Origin: Pyropia yezoensis
Lineage: Eukaryota > Rhodophyta > Bangiophyceae > Bangiales > Bangiaceae
Reading direction: 5' to 3'
DNA length: 64,000 bases
NCBI GenBank assembly: GCA_009829735.1
Contig: CM020618.1
Location: forward strand, 33,642,894-33,706,893
Part shown: positions 1-10,159 of the stretch, in pieces
How positions within the stretch are numbered: position 1 is the first letter of the stretch
How the letters are laid out: each line of letters starts with the position of its first letter
The notes under the pieces: model-generated
What the model saw: only the letters and a program-made list of their open reading frames with translations
The model's database searches: none
Told to the model about the DNA's origin: nothing
Program-made: the position numbers and the translations under genes

Positions 1-639
1 GAGCGGCCGCCGCACGGCGATAGACCGCACGCGACGGGGGGTCACAAAAGCGAGGGGTACTTCCCCGGTAGATGAGTGAACCTGCGAATTGTAGGCAGTG
101 GTAAGAATAGAAATGTATTGGTTCCACGTTTTCACGTGCTCACTCGCATAGTGGTGCAGCTGCCGAACAATAGTTTTGCTGAAGCGCTCCACCTGCCCGT
201 TAGTTTGTGGGTGGTAGGGGGTGGCATAGTTTGCCTTAACCCCCAACATATCCAGCACTCTCTGAAACAGTACAGACGCGAATAGCGGTCCATTGTCCGA
301 TAAGGTACTATCCATGATGCCATACGCGGCAACCCAGTGATCTAGGAAGGCTGACACGACCGACATGGCCGTGATCTCTGCCAGGGGGATCGCTCGCGTA
401 AGTTTCGTGAAGCGGTCACAGATGACCAGGAGGTACTGGTTGCCCTCTTCGGTCACTGGCAGTGGCCCAAGGATGTCCATTGCCAACGCGGCAAAAGGCT
501 CCTTGGCCGGGAACAGTAACATAGCCTTAGTAGGCCGCCGTTCCATCAGACGGTTCTTCGCACAACTCGTCCAGGCAGCCACCCAACTGTAGATGTCCAC
601 CACCATGAACGGCCAGTAGTACCTGGTCCGCAGGGTCTG
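1..639 (-). pseudogene. pol: R1 integrase (H2C2 remnant plus DDE core), cut by window edge
   Basis: The minus-strand frame continues the upstream RNase H frame after one TAA at 640-642. It reads through a zinc-binding CTSC-type segment, a VTEEGNQYL-like core start, an LSDNGP motif (second catalytic Asp) and a PYHPQTNGQVERF motif (catalytic Glu), so the DDE triad is visible. It ends at the window edge in the region before a chromodomain. It is closest by eye to the R6 integrase, with which it shares AYNSQVHSSTGE. The single stop and otherwise clean frame indicate recent inactivation by a point change. Confidence 0.8.
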
Positions 640-1857
640 TTACAGTTTACTAGACCCCAGGTGTCCACCTGTGGGAGCGTTATGCTCCCTCTCACGAATA
701 CTGTCCTTGAGAGATGCGGGGACGACAAGTTGCTCGGTCCCTTGGTATGCCCCCCTCCTCAAGAGGAGGCCATCGTCTCCGAGAAAGAACCGCGTCTCCG
801 CCACCATATCCAGTATATCCCTCTGCGACTTGCAGAAGGGGTCCTCGGCCTGGGCCTTCACCACCTCGTCCAGGGACAGGGGCAAGTCCTTCTTGTTCCC
901 TGGCGCCTCGGGGTCCAACGCCTGACCCGAGCGCGTGACTACCCCCACAATGGGGATGCCCTCATCGACTGAGTTAGTGTCCAGCCCCTCGGTAGGTACC
1001 CGAGAGAGGCCGTCAGCAAGGGCATGTTGCCTGCCAGGACGGTACTCAATATCAAAGTTGAAGGGTGCCAGTCGCACCCTCCACCGGTTGAGACGAGTGT
1101 TCGTACAATCCGTCTTGAAGATGAACTGCAACGCGCGGTGGTCAAAGCGGATGAGGAACTTCTCACCCTCTAGGTAGTGACGAAGTGACGTAACAGCCCA
1201 CGCCACTGCGAGTCCTTCCAACTCGGTGACTCTGTAGTTCTTCTCGGCCGAGTTCAGCCCCTTGCTGAAGTATCGCTCCGGCAAGTACTCCTTGTCCGGC
1301 TGCTGCTGAAGCAACACACAACCAAGTTGGTCGTAGCTAGCGTCCACATCCAGGATGTTGTGGCCTCCCAACCTGGGAATAGCCAAGATGGGGGGCTGCA
1401 GCAGAAGGTCCCGAAAGGTCTCAAAGGATTCCTGCTCCACCCGACTTGGGGGAGGCAGGTTCTTCGGTAGCGTTGAGCTCACTTGCTCATTCAACGGCTT
1501 CGCCACCTTGGCAAAGCCCTTGGTGAAGCGTCGGTACACGTTACACATCCCGAAGAAGCTCCTCATCTGGGTCTGGGTCCGGGGGTACTGACCCTTACGG
1601 ATGGCCCTCAAGTTCTTCTCGTTGACACTGAGACGCCCCGGACGGACAACATGTCCCAAGTATTCCACCTCTTGAGTGAAGAGGTGGCGCTTACTCGCCT
1701 TCAGTGACACACCGGCGTCAGCAAGTAGCTTGAACACCTGGCCAAGATGGCCAATGTGTTCCTCCGGCCTTCGGGAGAACACAATGATATCGTCTAGGTA
1801 CACGAGACAGATCTGCCACCGTACTCCCGCCAGAATCATGTCCATAGAGCGCTGCAA
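640..1857 (-). pseudogene. pol: R1 reverse transcriptase palm/thumb plus RNase H
   Basis: About 405 codons. The catalytic VYLDDIIVF motif is near the start, followed by the EYLGHVV and FFGMCNVYRRF motifs of gypsy RTs. The RNase H domain begins at ILDVDASYDQLGC and includes TELEGLAVAWAV and RFDHRALQF. The segment ends at a TAA inside the GGHLGSSKL stretch that leads into integrase. It lies in the same frame as the RT N-terminal half (1903-2565) and integrase (1-639), so all three are parts of one pol polyprotein split by nonsense codons. Confidence 0.85.
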
Positions 1858-1902
1858 AGTTGCCGGCGCGTTGCACAGTCCAAACGGTAGTCGCTTGCAC
1901 TG

Positions 1903-2565
1903 TTACGTACCACAGTGACAGGTAAAGGTAGTTTTATGCCTGTCTTCCGGGGCAATGGGAATTTGCCAGTACCCCGCGTTACAGTCCAGGGTAGAGAACA
2001 CTTTAGCCTCCTCCAGAGAGTCCAGACAGTCGTCCATCCTAGGTAGGGGATAACTGTCCTTCACCGTGCTCTCGTTGAGCTTACGGTTGTCAATGCAGAA
2101 CCGTGGGGTCCCATCAACTTTGGGGACGATAACCACCGGACTCGCCCACTCGGCGTTGCTGGCCTCGATCACATCGAGGGCCTCCATGCGAGCGACTTGC
2201 TCCTTTACGAGGGCCCTTGAACGGGGCCCTCCCCTATACGGTTGTTGGCGTATAGGGGGTGCACCGGGTTTCAACTCGATCCGGTGTTGGGTGGCTCTCA
2301 TGAGTCCCAACTGACCATCCCACAACTTGTGATATTGGTCCAAGAGGCGTTCAACTTGAACCCTCAACCTGGGTGGAACACCCTCCATGTTCACATGGGG
2401 CTGAGGAGAGGCAGCCGACTTGGCTTGGTGCTTCTCCTTTCCGGACTTCGGGCCGCTACTCGCGCCCGCATTGAGGGTGACCGCTACTACCGGTCCCTCA
2501 TGTTGGTCGATATAGCCGAACTTGGCTCCCGAGTTGAGGTACTTGGGCGACGAGCTCAGGTTCAT
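1903..2565 (-). pseudogene. pol: R1 reverse transcriptase, N-terminal half
   Basis: About 220 codons with the standard gypsy RT fingers/palm motifs: WASPVVIVPK, RFCIDNRKLNE, YPLPRMDDCLDSL and STLDCNAGYWQIPI (first catalytic Asp). It stops at a TAA (1903-1905) at the position where R3 has Trp in the sequence HSGTWQCKRLPF; reading continues in the same frame afterwards. It is also separated from the protease by an in-frame TAG at 2578-2580. Confidence 0.85.
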
Positions 2566-2577
2566 AACCTGGATCCT

Positions 2578-3537
2578 CTACGGGACTCCGGCTTTGGAGT
2601 CCATCGTGCCGAGGGCGACATGCACTTGGTGCTTGCGAGCAAGACTGGGGTGAGGGTGCACCATCCCGTTCCCCGTGTAATCAGTTACAACGTCAACGTG
2701 CGCCACCGAGTTGGGGGGCAACGTGAATTTACGGGCTAAACGCAGGGTAGCAGTAAACCCTTCTCTCACAGAGCAAACAGGCTTCGACTGTGAGACTGTC
2801 ACAGGAGCCACAGACTTTCCCTTACCAAGGATGGGGATGGTCTCTCCATTTATCAACTTGACCCAATACTCAGGGCCACAAATCAAAGGCACTTGAGTTA
2901 CAACATAAGGGGTACCCAGAAGCAGGGGTACCGATATATTCTCTACTAATCCATAGGTCACGTCGACCTCATGGGTTCCCAACCTAGTTGGCAGGGTCAC
3001 GGCACCAACGATGGGAAGTACCACACCATTGGTATCGATCAGATGGTCAGCTTTAGACTTCCAGCGTTGGAGCTTCATCTCCTTTGGTAATAGCGACTTG
3101 CGTATCAAGGAGGCTCCTGAACCGGTATCAAGTACGATACGGGCACAACAGGCGCGGCCGGGGGCAAGTTGCACCCGTCCAGCCACCTGGAAGTTCTCTC
3201 CCGTCAGCACCGCGATGACCCGACGTGGGTTTACGTTCTTGGGGAGTCCTACCCGAGGTGGACGGACTCCCTTAGGTCGCCGCGGTATCCGGCACGGTTG
3301 GTTCGTCCTCTTGACCCACTTGGCCGAGGCTGCCCTTGTGAGCTTCGGAAGGCCAGCTCCAACGGTCATTCGTTTCCTGCCGACTTGGCGTCCGAATCTG
3401 AGTGCGAGGGGGAAGACGACGAGTCCGAGGACGACGTGTCCGCCCCCTCCGCCGATGGTGTGGCAACCGCCACTACCGGTCGGGCCCACCCTCGCGGCGT
3501 GAACGTACTTCGTTCGTAGCCGACTTCCTACTCGCAT
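2578..3537 (-). CDS. pol: R1 aspartic protease region
   Basis: About 319 codons with the retroviral-type protease active site VLDTGSGASLI and the flap-side region NISVPLLLGTPYV. The N-terminal part is basic and low complexity. The frame overlaps the end of gag (3473-5335) by about 65 bp and is shifted +1 relative to gag, so synthesis would need a ribosomal frameshift, or the shift is a mutation. The frame ends in TAG, 12 nt before the next Met-containing open stretch that leads into RT in the same frame. Confidence 0.75.
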   Translation of the reverse strand: MRVGSRLRTKYVHAARVGPTGSGGCHTIGGGGGHVVLGLVVFPLALRFGRQVGRKRMTVGAGLPKLTRAASAKWVKRTNQPCRIPRRPKGVRPPRVGLPKNVNPRRVIAVLTGENFQVAGRVQLAPGRACCARIVLDTGSGASLIRKSLLPKEMKLQRWKSKADHLIDTNGVVLPIVGAVTLPTRLGTHEVDVTYGLVENISVPLLLGTPYVVTQVPLICGPEYWVKLINGETIPILGKGKSVAPVTVSQSKPVCSVREGFTATLRLARKFTLPPNSVAHVDVVTDYTGNGMVHPHPSLARKHQVHVALGTMDSKAGVP

Positions 3538-5335
3538 TCTTAACCAGTTGTTGAATGCGTTTACTCAACTTGGGGCAATCATGTGCCCAGTGTCCATCGG
3601 AGTTGCAGTTCCAACACCGATTGTCAGTTCCGGGAGGGGTCTTCCCGACTGGGGAAGAAGAAGAGGTACCCTGGGAAGTTCCCACGGCAGCTACTACCCT
3701 TTCCTTGCGGGTTCGGCGTGCCTCTCTCAGCTCTCTGGCCTGGCGCGCCTCCTCGCGTTCCTTAGCCAACTCGGCCTGACGCTCCTGGCGTTGTTCCTCT
3801 CGCAACCTGCGGTAGGCCTCACCTCTGCTGTAGGCGAACCCAGCCAACTCGGCCAGGGTCGCCCGGGCAGTGTTATGCTCCCGGGTCTCCATGCGGACTG
3901 GCCAATGGAGTCCCTCCATAAACCGACTCTTCACCACAGCTTGTGGATGAAGAAACCCACAAAGATTGTTGAGCTTACGAACTCGCTCCGCAAAGGACAA
4001 CTCGTCCTCGGCCTCTTCCTGATGGGCTTGCGTAAACTCCTCGACTTGAGAAGCCAAAGCCGCTTCATCAACCATGGCTCTCAACAACCAGTTGACGAGC
4101 TCCAAGTAGGACGTCACCTCACGAGCGCCTCCACTTGATGAGCTGGGCATGACGGACATAAGTTCTGTCCGCAGGTCGCCCTTCGTAAATTCCTGTAGCA
4201 TATAGAAAGCCATGCCTTCACTTATGGCATTGTCGTCACAGGCTTTTGTGAAACGACGTAGGAACTCAAAGACACGGAGGGGGGGAGTTCCATCCCACTC
4301 CGCCTTGTGCCCAAAAGAGTGAAGTGCATTCTTCTTGGCACGGCCCATGGCTCGGGCCTGGTCAGGACCATACGCCACCGACTTGTTGTGGAGGGCGTAG
4401 GTCTCACAGTCAAAGATCCTCTGATAGACCGGGTTGGCTACCTGGATCTTGGGCGGCACCTCACGTTGAGGGAAAAGCCGCTGTGGCACTGGGGTAAGTT
4501 GACCCTCAGTGCCAGTAGTCTGGCGCGGCGAGCTTGGTGTAGCCGCCGGCGTTTCCGAGGGGAACTCCCGCGTGAAGGGCGTACGCCCCACCGAGTATGG
4601 TGTGGCTCCCTCGTTGGGAGTCACAGGGGTCGCCCCCTGTTCGGGGCGACCCGAGATAGGCGTCAGGAGGGATCTCCCCTGGGCCTGCGGGCTCGAAAGC
4701 CCACATCCGGTCTGGACATTAAGGCCATCTGGCAAACTCGCCACAATCTCCTTCAGAGTAGTATTCGTCATCGTGACCACTAGGTCCGGCAAAGTCTGCC
4801 GCAACTCATTGGTCGCCTCCCGACGGACAGTTTCCGCGAGGAGTGGATTGTCGAATCCAGTTGAGTCTCGGTCCGCCTCCGGGAGTCCACCTGGGGGGTA
4901 ACCACGATCCTCAGGTGTCTCAACTGGGGGCATGGGCGCAACCCCATCGCCGACCAACGGAGGTCCGCCGTCCTCCGAAAGCCTAGTTGGCGACGGCTCC
5001 AAGCCAAAGTTGGCTCCAACCCGAGTGGAACCCGCGGGGACAGTCCTCACATCTTGGGACGTTCCCGCTGAGCTTACCACACGGTGGCCAGACTTCGGCC
5101 CACCCACATCATAAGTGTCACCCGAGTGAACTCCCGACTGAGTCGGGGTGGCCTGTTGCCCGCCCACACTTCCAGTCCTGCTGGCTTGAGGGACCTCTAG
5201 TCCCTCTGCGACCCCAGGTAAACCCACCTGTGTCTCACCAGTATTCAAAGGCACTGAAGTACGTGCGTCACCCGTGTACTCCCCAGACGACGGGGAGTTC
5301 GAACCAGCCGTGTTTGCTAACGATCCGTATGACAC
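3473..5335 (-). CDS. gag: R1 gag polyprotein with CCHC zinc knuckle
   Basis: About 620 codons. The N-terminal 270 residues are Pro/Thr/Gly-rich and probably disordered. A capsid-like helical part follows (around FDCETYALHNKSVAYG to GFAYSRGEAYRRL), then an Arg/Glu-rich segment with coiled-coil character, and near the C-terminus one zinc knuckle CWNCNSDGHWAHDC, which binds the RNA genome in this family. No in-frame ATG precedes a stop upstream: the longest open frame begins with GTG at 5335, so the true start may be internal or the 5' end is damaged. The 5' leader to the primer site is only about 75 bp. Confidence 0.8.
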   Translation of the reverse strand: MSYGSLANTAGSNSPSSGEYTGDARTSVPLNTGETQVGLPGVAEGLEVPQASRTGSVGGQQATPTQSGVHSGDTYDVGGPKSGHRVVSSAGTSQDVRTVPAGSTRVGANFGLEPSPTRLSEDGGPPLVGDGVAPMPPVETPEDRGYPPGGLPEADRDSTGFDNPLLAETVRREATNELRQTLPDLVVTMTNTTLKEIVASLPDGLNVQTGCGLSSPQAQGRSLLTPISGRPEQGATPVTPNEGATPYSVGRTPFTREFPSETPAATPSSPRQTTGTEGQLTPVPQRLFPQREVPPKIQVANPVYQRIFDCETYALHNKSVAYGPDQARAMGRAKKNALHSFGHKAEWDGTPPLRVFEFLRRFTKACDDNAISEGMAFYMLQEFTKGDLRTELMSVMPSSSSGGAREVTSYLELVNWLLRAMVDEAALASQVEEFTQAHQEEAEDELSFAERVRKLNNLCGFLHPQAVVKSRFMEGLHWPVRMETREHNTARATLAELAGFAYSRGEAYRRLREEQRQERQAELAKEREEARQARELREARRTRKERVVAAVGTSQGTSSSSPVGKTPPGTDNRCWNCNSDGHWAHDCPKLSKRIQQLVKNASRKSATNEVRSRREGGPDR

Positions 5336-5410
5336 GGTTCAAGTCCACCGTTCCTCTGAGACAGAGGCCCCCCTACACCCGGGTGCACCCAGAGGTAAAG
5401 TTTACCTCTG

Positions 5411-5428
5411 TCCCCTGCTGCTCCACCA
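5411..5428 (-). other. R1 primer binding site
   Basis: On the minus strand this reads TGGTGGAGCAGCAGGGGA, complementary to a tRNA 3' end including CCA, and starts 2 nt inside the 5' LTR. The same 18 bases occur in R4, R5 and R7. The tRNA species was not identified. Confidence 0.85.
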
Positions 5429-5430
5429 AA

Positions 5431-5899
5431 TGTGGCCCAAACCTCTCGCACACACGACACCCAAGTTGGGGCGGTGTACAAGGGCTGCCTCCCGTGTCGG
5501 GGGAACCGGAAGAAGTGCAAGTCGCACACACTCTATCCCTGTTGTGGGGCAATCCCCCCCCTGACAAACAAGAAGATGGTGTGTGGTCCAACAGTTTCTT
5601 GGTCGGGACGGGGACGCAGGGCCAAGCCCCGCTGTCCCTCCCCTTATCCCCCAAGGGTCCCCTCAGAATCTCGCCACTCAGAATCTCCCACCCCAGCACC
5701 TGCCCACCGGGCCATACGAAAATTCAAGACGAAAAATGCAGAAAACCCTCAAATCCAAGTTGGATTTACTACTAAGCTAACTATCCCAAACTTAGGGGAT
5801 ATGGACCCAAATGCAGGGGGAGGAACGGGTCAGGCTAGTGGCCTGCCGCCCCTTGCATGGCACGTGTTGCCCCCCTACCTGGGGGTCAATACTGCCACA
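5431..5899 (-). repeat. R1 5' LTR
   Basis: About 469 bp, bounded by TGTGGC and GCCACA on the plus strand (TG...CA termini with a 6-bp inverted repeat). The primer binding site abuts its 3' end, and interrupted R2 gag resumes at its outer end. The partner LTR is outside the window, so the boundaries rest on termini and context. Confidence 0.75.
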
Positions 5900-6019
5900 G
5901 ATAGTACCCGGCCGAGCACGGGAAGCGAGGAGGAGGAAGGGCGACACGGGGTCGCTGGGGTAACCCTAGCAAGCCACCCCGGACTGCTGCGGGGGAAGCC
6001 CCACGGAGAGCGCGGTTGA
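5900..6019 (+). pseudogene. gag: R2 gag, last codons after R1 insertion
   Basis: Reads DSTRPSTGSEEEEG to the terminal GKPHGERG and TGA, matching the R5 gag C-terminus nearly residue for residue. The remainder of gag, including the zinc knuckle, lies beyond R1 outside the window. The pol frame overlaps and is in the -1 frame relative to gag, as in R5. Confidence 0.8.
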
Positions 6020-6939
6020 GCCGACGCCGCATCAACCCCCGGGTACACCTTCCGGCCCCGACGACACGGCGTCAGGGTATTGATGACGAACCTCCAAGGT
6101 TGGGAGGAGAAAGCGGGAAGCCCCGTCACATGGAACCAGACAAGGGCCCTGTTCAGGATGCCCGAGCTACACCGGATATCGGTGTAGGCCACGTACTGTT
6201 CTCCTTGGAGAACTTCAAGGTATCAGCCACACTCGGGGTTGACCCCCAGTCGACCCGATCGTATTACCCTGTACTGGATACAGGGGCTGGACCTTACTTG
6301 ATCCGGAAGGATACTCTCCCGGACAAGTGGCTCCCGCGAGTCAGAGTTGCTCGGGGACCCACGATCAAGGATGCGAATGGTCGTCTCATTCGTACGACCG
6401 CAGCGATGTCGCTGCGGGTCACCATCGGGGAGCTCACTACGGAAGTCGACTTCCTGGTGTGTGAGACTCTATCTGTGCCCTGCATACTGGGGTGCACCTT
6501 CATCAACGTTCACGTTGATGCAATCCGGCCGGGACGGAGGACCGTCGAGCTGCAAGAGGCCGACGGGACGAAGAGAAGACAGAGAGCTATCTTCAGGGGC
6601 CTGATGCTACAAGGGGGCCACGTTAACGTGGCTGAGGTATACGCCAGCGTAGAACCGAAGACACTCCGGCTGGCTGAGCGGACTCGCTTTGAGCCGTTAT
6701 TGGAGACCGTTCTCCCGGTTAACTGTGACCTCGCAGGCATCTGCAGAATCCCGTCCAACCTACGAACCTACAAGCGCCATGGGTTGACCATGCCCAACGG
6801 TATCGTAGACATCCCAGCGGTGGGGTCATCACTGCTCGTGATGGCGAACTATCGCCGTAAGGCAGTCACTCTTCCGAAAGGAACTATCCTCGGGATTGCC
6901 GAGCTCTACGAAGGAGATATCCTTACCCCTGACATGTAA
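6016..6939 (+). CDS. pol: R2 aspartic protease region
   Basis: About 308 codons. The protease active site is [18 protein letters not shown], and further down are the conserved [14 protein letters not shown] and ANYRRKAV segments that lead into RT in this family. The frame begins by overlapping the gag stop. It ends at a TAA (6937-6939) where R5 has an open codon (LTPDEGGQV), after which R2 stays in the same frame, so this stop is a mutation separating protease from RT. Confidence 0.8.
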   Translation: MSRRRINPRVHLPAPTTRRQGIDDEPPRLGGESGKPRHMEPDKGPVQDARATPDIGVGHVLFSLENFKVSATLGVDPQSTRSYYPVLDTGAGPYLIRKDTLPDKWLPRVRVARGPTIKDANGRLIRTTAAMSLRVTIGELTTEVDFLVCETLSVPCILGCTFINVHVDAIRPGRRTVELQEADGTKRRQRAIFRGLMLQGGHVNVAEVYASVEPKTLRLAERTRFEPLLETVLPVNCDLAGICRIPSNLRTYKRHGLTMPNGIVDIPAVGSSLLVMANYRRKAVTLPKGTILGIAELYEGDILTPDM

Positions 6940-6945
6940 GGTCAA

Positions 6946-7662
6946 GTGGAACCACTTGAGGTACTGGCGGTCGCCGAGACCACCGAGCTGCAGGAACCCG
7001 ATGACGGGAAATCTTACCCATCAACAGCTCGAGCGGACAATCCGCCAAAGGACCAAGAAGCCTTGAAGGCACTGGCCGAGGCTGACCTCGACCACCTTCC
7101 CCCTTCGGTAGCTGAAGGGGTACGACGGATGCTAAGAAAGCATGACGTCATGTGGACCGGTGGGGCGCTGGGTACCATTGGGGCCACCCAACACCGTATA
7201 GACCTGGTACCAGGTGCTCGACCAGCGCGGTCGCAACCGCATCGCGCGGGACCTATGCAACGAGAAATCGTTGATGGAGAAGTGAAGAGGATGAGCGAAG
7301 GTAAGGTGATCCGACCCTCGATGTCGGAGTGGGGCGCCCCAGTCGTGATCGTACCGAAGAAGGATCAAACTCCTCGGTTTTGCATAGATTATCGACGCCT
7401 CAACTTGGTTACCAAGAAAGACTCATACCCTTTACCAAGGATGGACGAGTGCATCGACTCGCTCGGGGAAGCCACAGTGTTTACCACTATCGACTGCAAT
7501 GCCGGGTACTGGCAGATCCCAGTTGCGGAGAAGGATATCCCCAAGACGGCGTTCGTCTCTCACAGTGGCGTGTACGAGTTCCTAAGGATGCCCTTCGGAT
7601 TGTCCAACGCCCCCGCCACCTTCCAGCGGGCCATCGACATTATACTGTCGGGAGTCAAGTGA
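6946..7662 (+). pseudogene. pol: R2 reverse transcriptase, N-terminal half
   Basis: About 238 codons with [49 protein letters not shown] (catalytic Asp) and LRMPFGLSNAPATFQRAID. It stops at TGA (7660-7662), where R5 has Trp in GVKWRSC. The YLDDVIVF active-site motif follows immediately in the same frame. Confidence 0.85.
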
Positions 7663-7849
7663 CGTAACTTCCTGGTGTACTTGGACGATGTTATCGTCTT
7701 CTCGCGTAACATGGATTACCATGTGCAACATGTCGACGAGATACTCACCCTCTTGCGGAAAGCCGGGGTAACCCTGCGTCTCAAAAAGTGCGCCAGCTTC
7801 CAGCAGACCGTAAAGTATCTGGGTCGCCATCACACCAGGTAAACTGGGA
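7663..7849 (+). pseudogene. pol: R2 RT palm segment with YLDD, broken by frameshift
   Basis: In frame with the preceding RT half the sequence gives NFLVYLDDVIVFSRNMDYH and TLLRKAGVTLRLKKC, the catalytic palm. Near 7826, in the EYLGHQITPG region, the frame slips by one base relative to R5, and the next open frame starts just after. Confidence 0.75.
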
Positions 7850-10159
7850 GTGCTCGAAGCTAACACCCGGGCACTCCGGGATGCGCGATACCCAACCACC
7901 CAGACACAGCTAAAAAGCTTCCTGGGGATGTGCAACGTATACCGACGGTTCGTCAAGGACTTCGCTCGTATGGCCAAACCGTTAACGGTTCTGAAGAGCA
8001 GCGCCTTGCCAAAGGTACTCCAACGTCCCTCGCCCAGCGAGGGAGAGGCATTCGAGCTGCTCAAGCAAGCTCTGCTAGCCCCACCCGTGCTGGCGTTGCC
8101 GCATAGACGCGGGACCTTCGTCATCGACGTCGATGCCTGCGATACCCAAGTGGGATGCACCCTGTTACAGGGAGAGACAATCATCGGCACCGATAATGCT
8201 ATCCCGGACCTACACCCGGTAGGGTACCTCAGCCGGACACTCAACCCGGCTGAGCGTAACTGTAGTGCCACCGAGCGCGAGTGCCTCGGAGTCATATGGG
8301 CAGTGCAACTGCTCCGGCCATATCTGGAAGGTTCCAGGTTCATCGTGAGTTCCGGCCACGAACCTTTACGATGGCTCCTCAACATTGGTGACAAGGATTC
8401 CGACAGCCACGGTCGGCTAGCCCGGTGGAGGCTAAAGATGGCCGAGCACGACAACCGGACCATATATCAGGCCGGCTCTACCCATCACCTGGGAGATGCG
8501 CTGTCGCGACTCGATACACCGAGCGGGGATATCCGGCAGGTGGACGAGGACATCCCGGTTGTACCGGTTTGCATGGTAGGTAATGCCACCCAAGGTATGG
8601 TTGACCATACCATGGCACACCTTGCGTGCCCATTGACCCTCGCGGACTTCCGCGAGGCACAGGCCAGTGACGATGACTGTAAACGCCATCGTGCTAACCT
8701 CCTGGCCGGCACGGCCGGCATCTTCTCTGAGAACGAGGACGGACTCATGTACCGGTGGGCACCCGCCGATGGACGGCATCAGGTCGTGGTTCCCTTGTCC
8801 ATACGACAAGCCGTCATGGAACGAGAACACGAGAACCCCACAGCCGGACACCCGGGGGGCTCACGCATGTTCGCAGCAATGCAAAGGTTCTTCTACTGGC
8901 CAGCAATGGCCGTCGACGTGATCGACCACGTTCGGGGATGCCACCCGTGTGCACGAAATCGTATGAGTCTTCATAGGCGGGCGTCCGCTATGAAACTGTT
9001 CCCCCCGGATGGGCTCAACAAGCAAGTCGCAATCGACATACTCGGGCCTCTTCCGGTAACGGAAGAAGGGAACAGGTACATCCTGGTCATGTCGGATCGC
9101 TTTACTAAGCTGTCACGGGCAGTAGCAATCCCGAACGATACGGCCTACACCATCATGAACGCAGTGGTTGACCACTGGATCAGTGCTTACGAAGTAATGA
9201 AGCAACTCCTCTCCGATAACGGAGCAAACCTTACGCCAGCATTCTGCACTAGGGTCTTGGGCATGTTCGGTATCGAACCACGTCGGGCATCCGACTACCA
9301 CCCGCAATCCAACGGGCAGGTGGAGCGGTTGAACCGCACCATCGTCAAGATGCTCCAATGCTATGTGGCGGAGCACACGAAGACGTGGGACAGGCTCCTG
9401 TCCGTCTTGACCCTGGCATACAATGCCAGGCCCCACAGGAGTACCAACATTGCCCCACTGGAATGGGTCATTCCTATGGGCTTCGGTAACCTGACGCTGC
9501 CACCGGGCAGATGCACTCGGTATGACATACCGAAGGGCCGACCGGCCGAACGGATCCACTTAGCTTGGTTAGCCAAGCTATCGTGGATGATACCGAGGCT
9601 CAAGGGTGCCCTTGACCGTACACAACTTCGATACAAGAAGAACGTTGACGCCCGGCTACGGGTACGGAACGCAACCCTGGTAACAGCTGACTGGGTCTAC
9701 CTCAGACACCAGAAGTTCCGAGGGAAAAAGCTTATGCAACCGGTCAAGGGACCGTACCAGATCTTACACAGAGATGATCACTCTGTCATCCTGCACTCCG
9801 ATACGGAGATACAATGCATCAACCTCAATGATGTGACACCTGCTCTGAAGCCGGAACAGCCTCAGCCGGTACGGGCTGGGTTGCTACATGAAGCTCTTAC
9901 AACCCACCGGTCAGATGACCCGATGGGGCCGGATGGGATTTCATACCAAGTAGAGAGCGTGGTCGGACACACCGACCCAGACCTACAAGGACCCTGGTAC
10001 GTCAAGGTGATGTGGGTCGGATACGACTCACCCAGCTGGGAACAGGCGGCAAATATACCCCGCCAACTTCTCATGCCTTACATGAGGCGACGACGCCTAC
10101 TGTTACAACACAACCGACACCGACTTCGGCTGTTGGGGGGTGAGGCTTATACCTACTAA
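7850..10159 (+). CDS. pol: R2 RT thumb, RNase H, integrase and chromodomain
   Basis: An uninterrupted frame of 769 codons. The order is: RT connection (SFLGMCNVYRRFVKDFA), RNase H (FVIDVDACDTQVGC, TERECLGVIWAV, SSGHEPLRWLL), integrase zinc region (H-x-H before GHPGG, then CHPCARNR), and the DDE core (AIDILGPLPV, LLSDNGANLT, YHPQSNGQVERLNR). A C-terminal chromodomain-like segment, YVKVMWVGYDSPSWEQAANIP, with a basic tail completes it. All three integrase acidic residues are present. Alone it cannot work, because the RT active site lies in the broken part upstream. The antisense ORF converges on it about 400 bp downstream. Confidence 0.88.
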   Translation: MLEANTRALRDARYPTTQTQLKSFLGMCNVYRRFVKDFARMAKPLTVLKSSALPKVLQRPSPSEGEAFELLKQALLAPPVLALPHRRGTFVIDVDACDTQVGCTLLQGETIIGTDNAIPDLHPVGYLSRTLNPAERNCSATERECLGVIWAVQLLRPYLEGSRFIVSSGHEPLRWLLNIGDKDSDSHGRLARWRLKMAEHDNRTIYQAGSTHHLGDALSRLDTPSGDIRQVDEDIPVVPVCMVGNATQGMVDHTMAHLACPLTLADFREAQASDDDCKRHRANLLAGTAGIFSENEDGLMYRWAPADGRHQVVVPLSIRQAVMEREHENPTAGHPGGSRMFAAMQRFFYWPAMAVDVIDHVRGCHPCARNRMSLHRRASAMKLFPPDGLNKQVAIDILGPLPVTEEGNRYILVMSDRFTKLSRAVAIPNDTAYTIMNAVVDHWISAYEVMKQLLSDNGANLTPAFCTRVLGMFGIEPRRASDYHPQSNGQVERLNRTIVKMLQCYVAEHTKTWDRLLSVLTLAYNARPHRSTNIAPLEWVIPMGFGNLTLPPGRCTRYDIPKGRPAERIHLAWLAKLSWMIPRLKGALDRTQLRYKKNVDARLRVRNATLVTADWVYLRHQKFRGKKLMQPVKGPYQILHRDDHSVILHSDTEIQCINLNDVTPALKPEQPQPVRAGLLHEALTTHRSDDPMGPDGISYQVESVVGHTDPDLQGPWYVKVMWVGYDSPSWEQAANIPRQLLMPYMRRRRLLLQHNRHRLRLLGGEAYTY

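Larger units (their letters stand above)
1..5899 (-). mobile_element. R1: Ty3/gypsy LTR retrotransposon, minus strand, 3' part outside window
   Basis: The order on the minus strand is 5' LTR (5899-5431), primer binding site, gag with a CCHC knuckle, aspartic protease, RT, RNase H and integrase. The window edge cuts the integrase. R1 sits inside gag of R2: homology of R2 to R5 gag begins at base 5900, directly after the R1 LTR, and GATAG (5900-5904) is the likely target duplication on this side. The pol frame from protease to integrase is collinear and carries three in-frame stops but no frameshift within pol. The chromodomain, any antisense ORF and the 3' LTR would lie left of the window. Confidence 0.9.

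Noticed and set aside
5373..5775. Overlapping open frames in the R1 5' LTR
   Set aside because: They lie within an LTR and primer site and are not shared with other elements.
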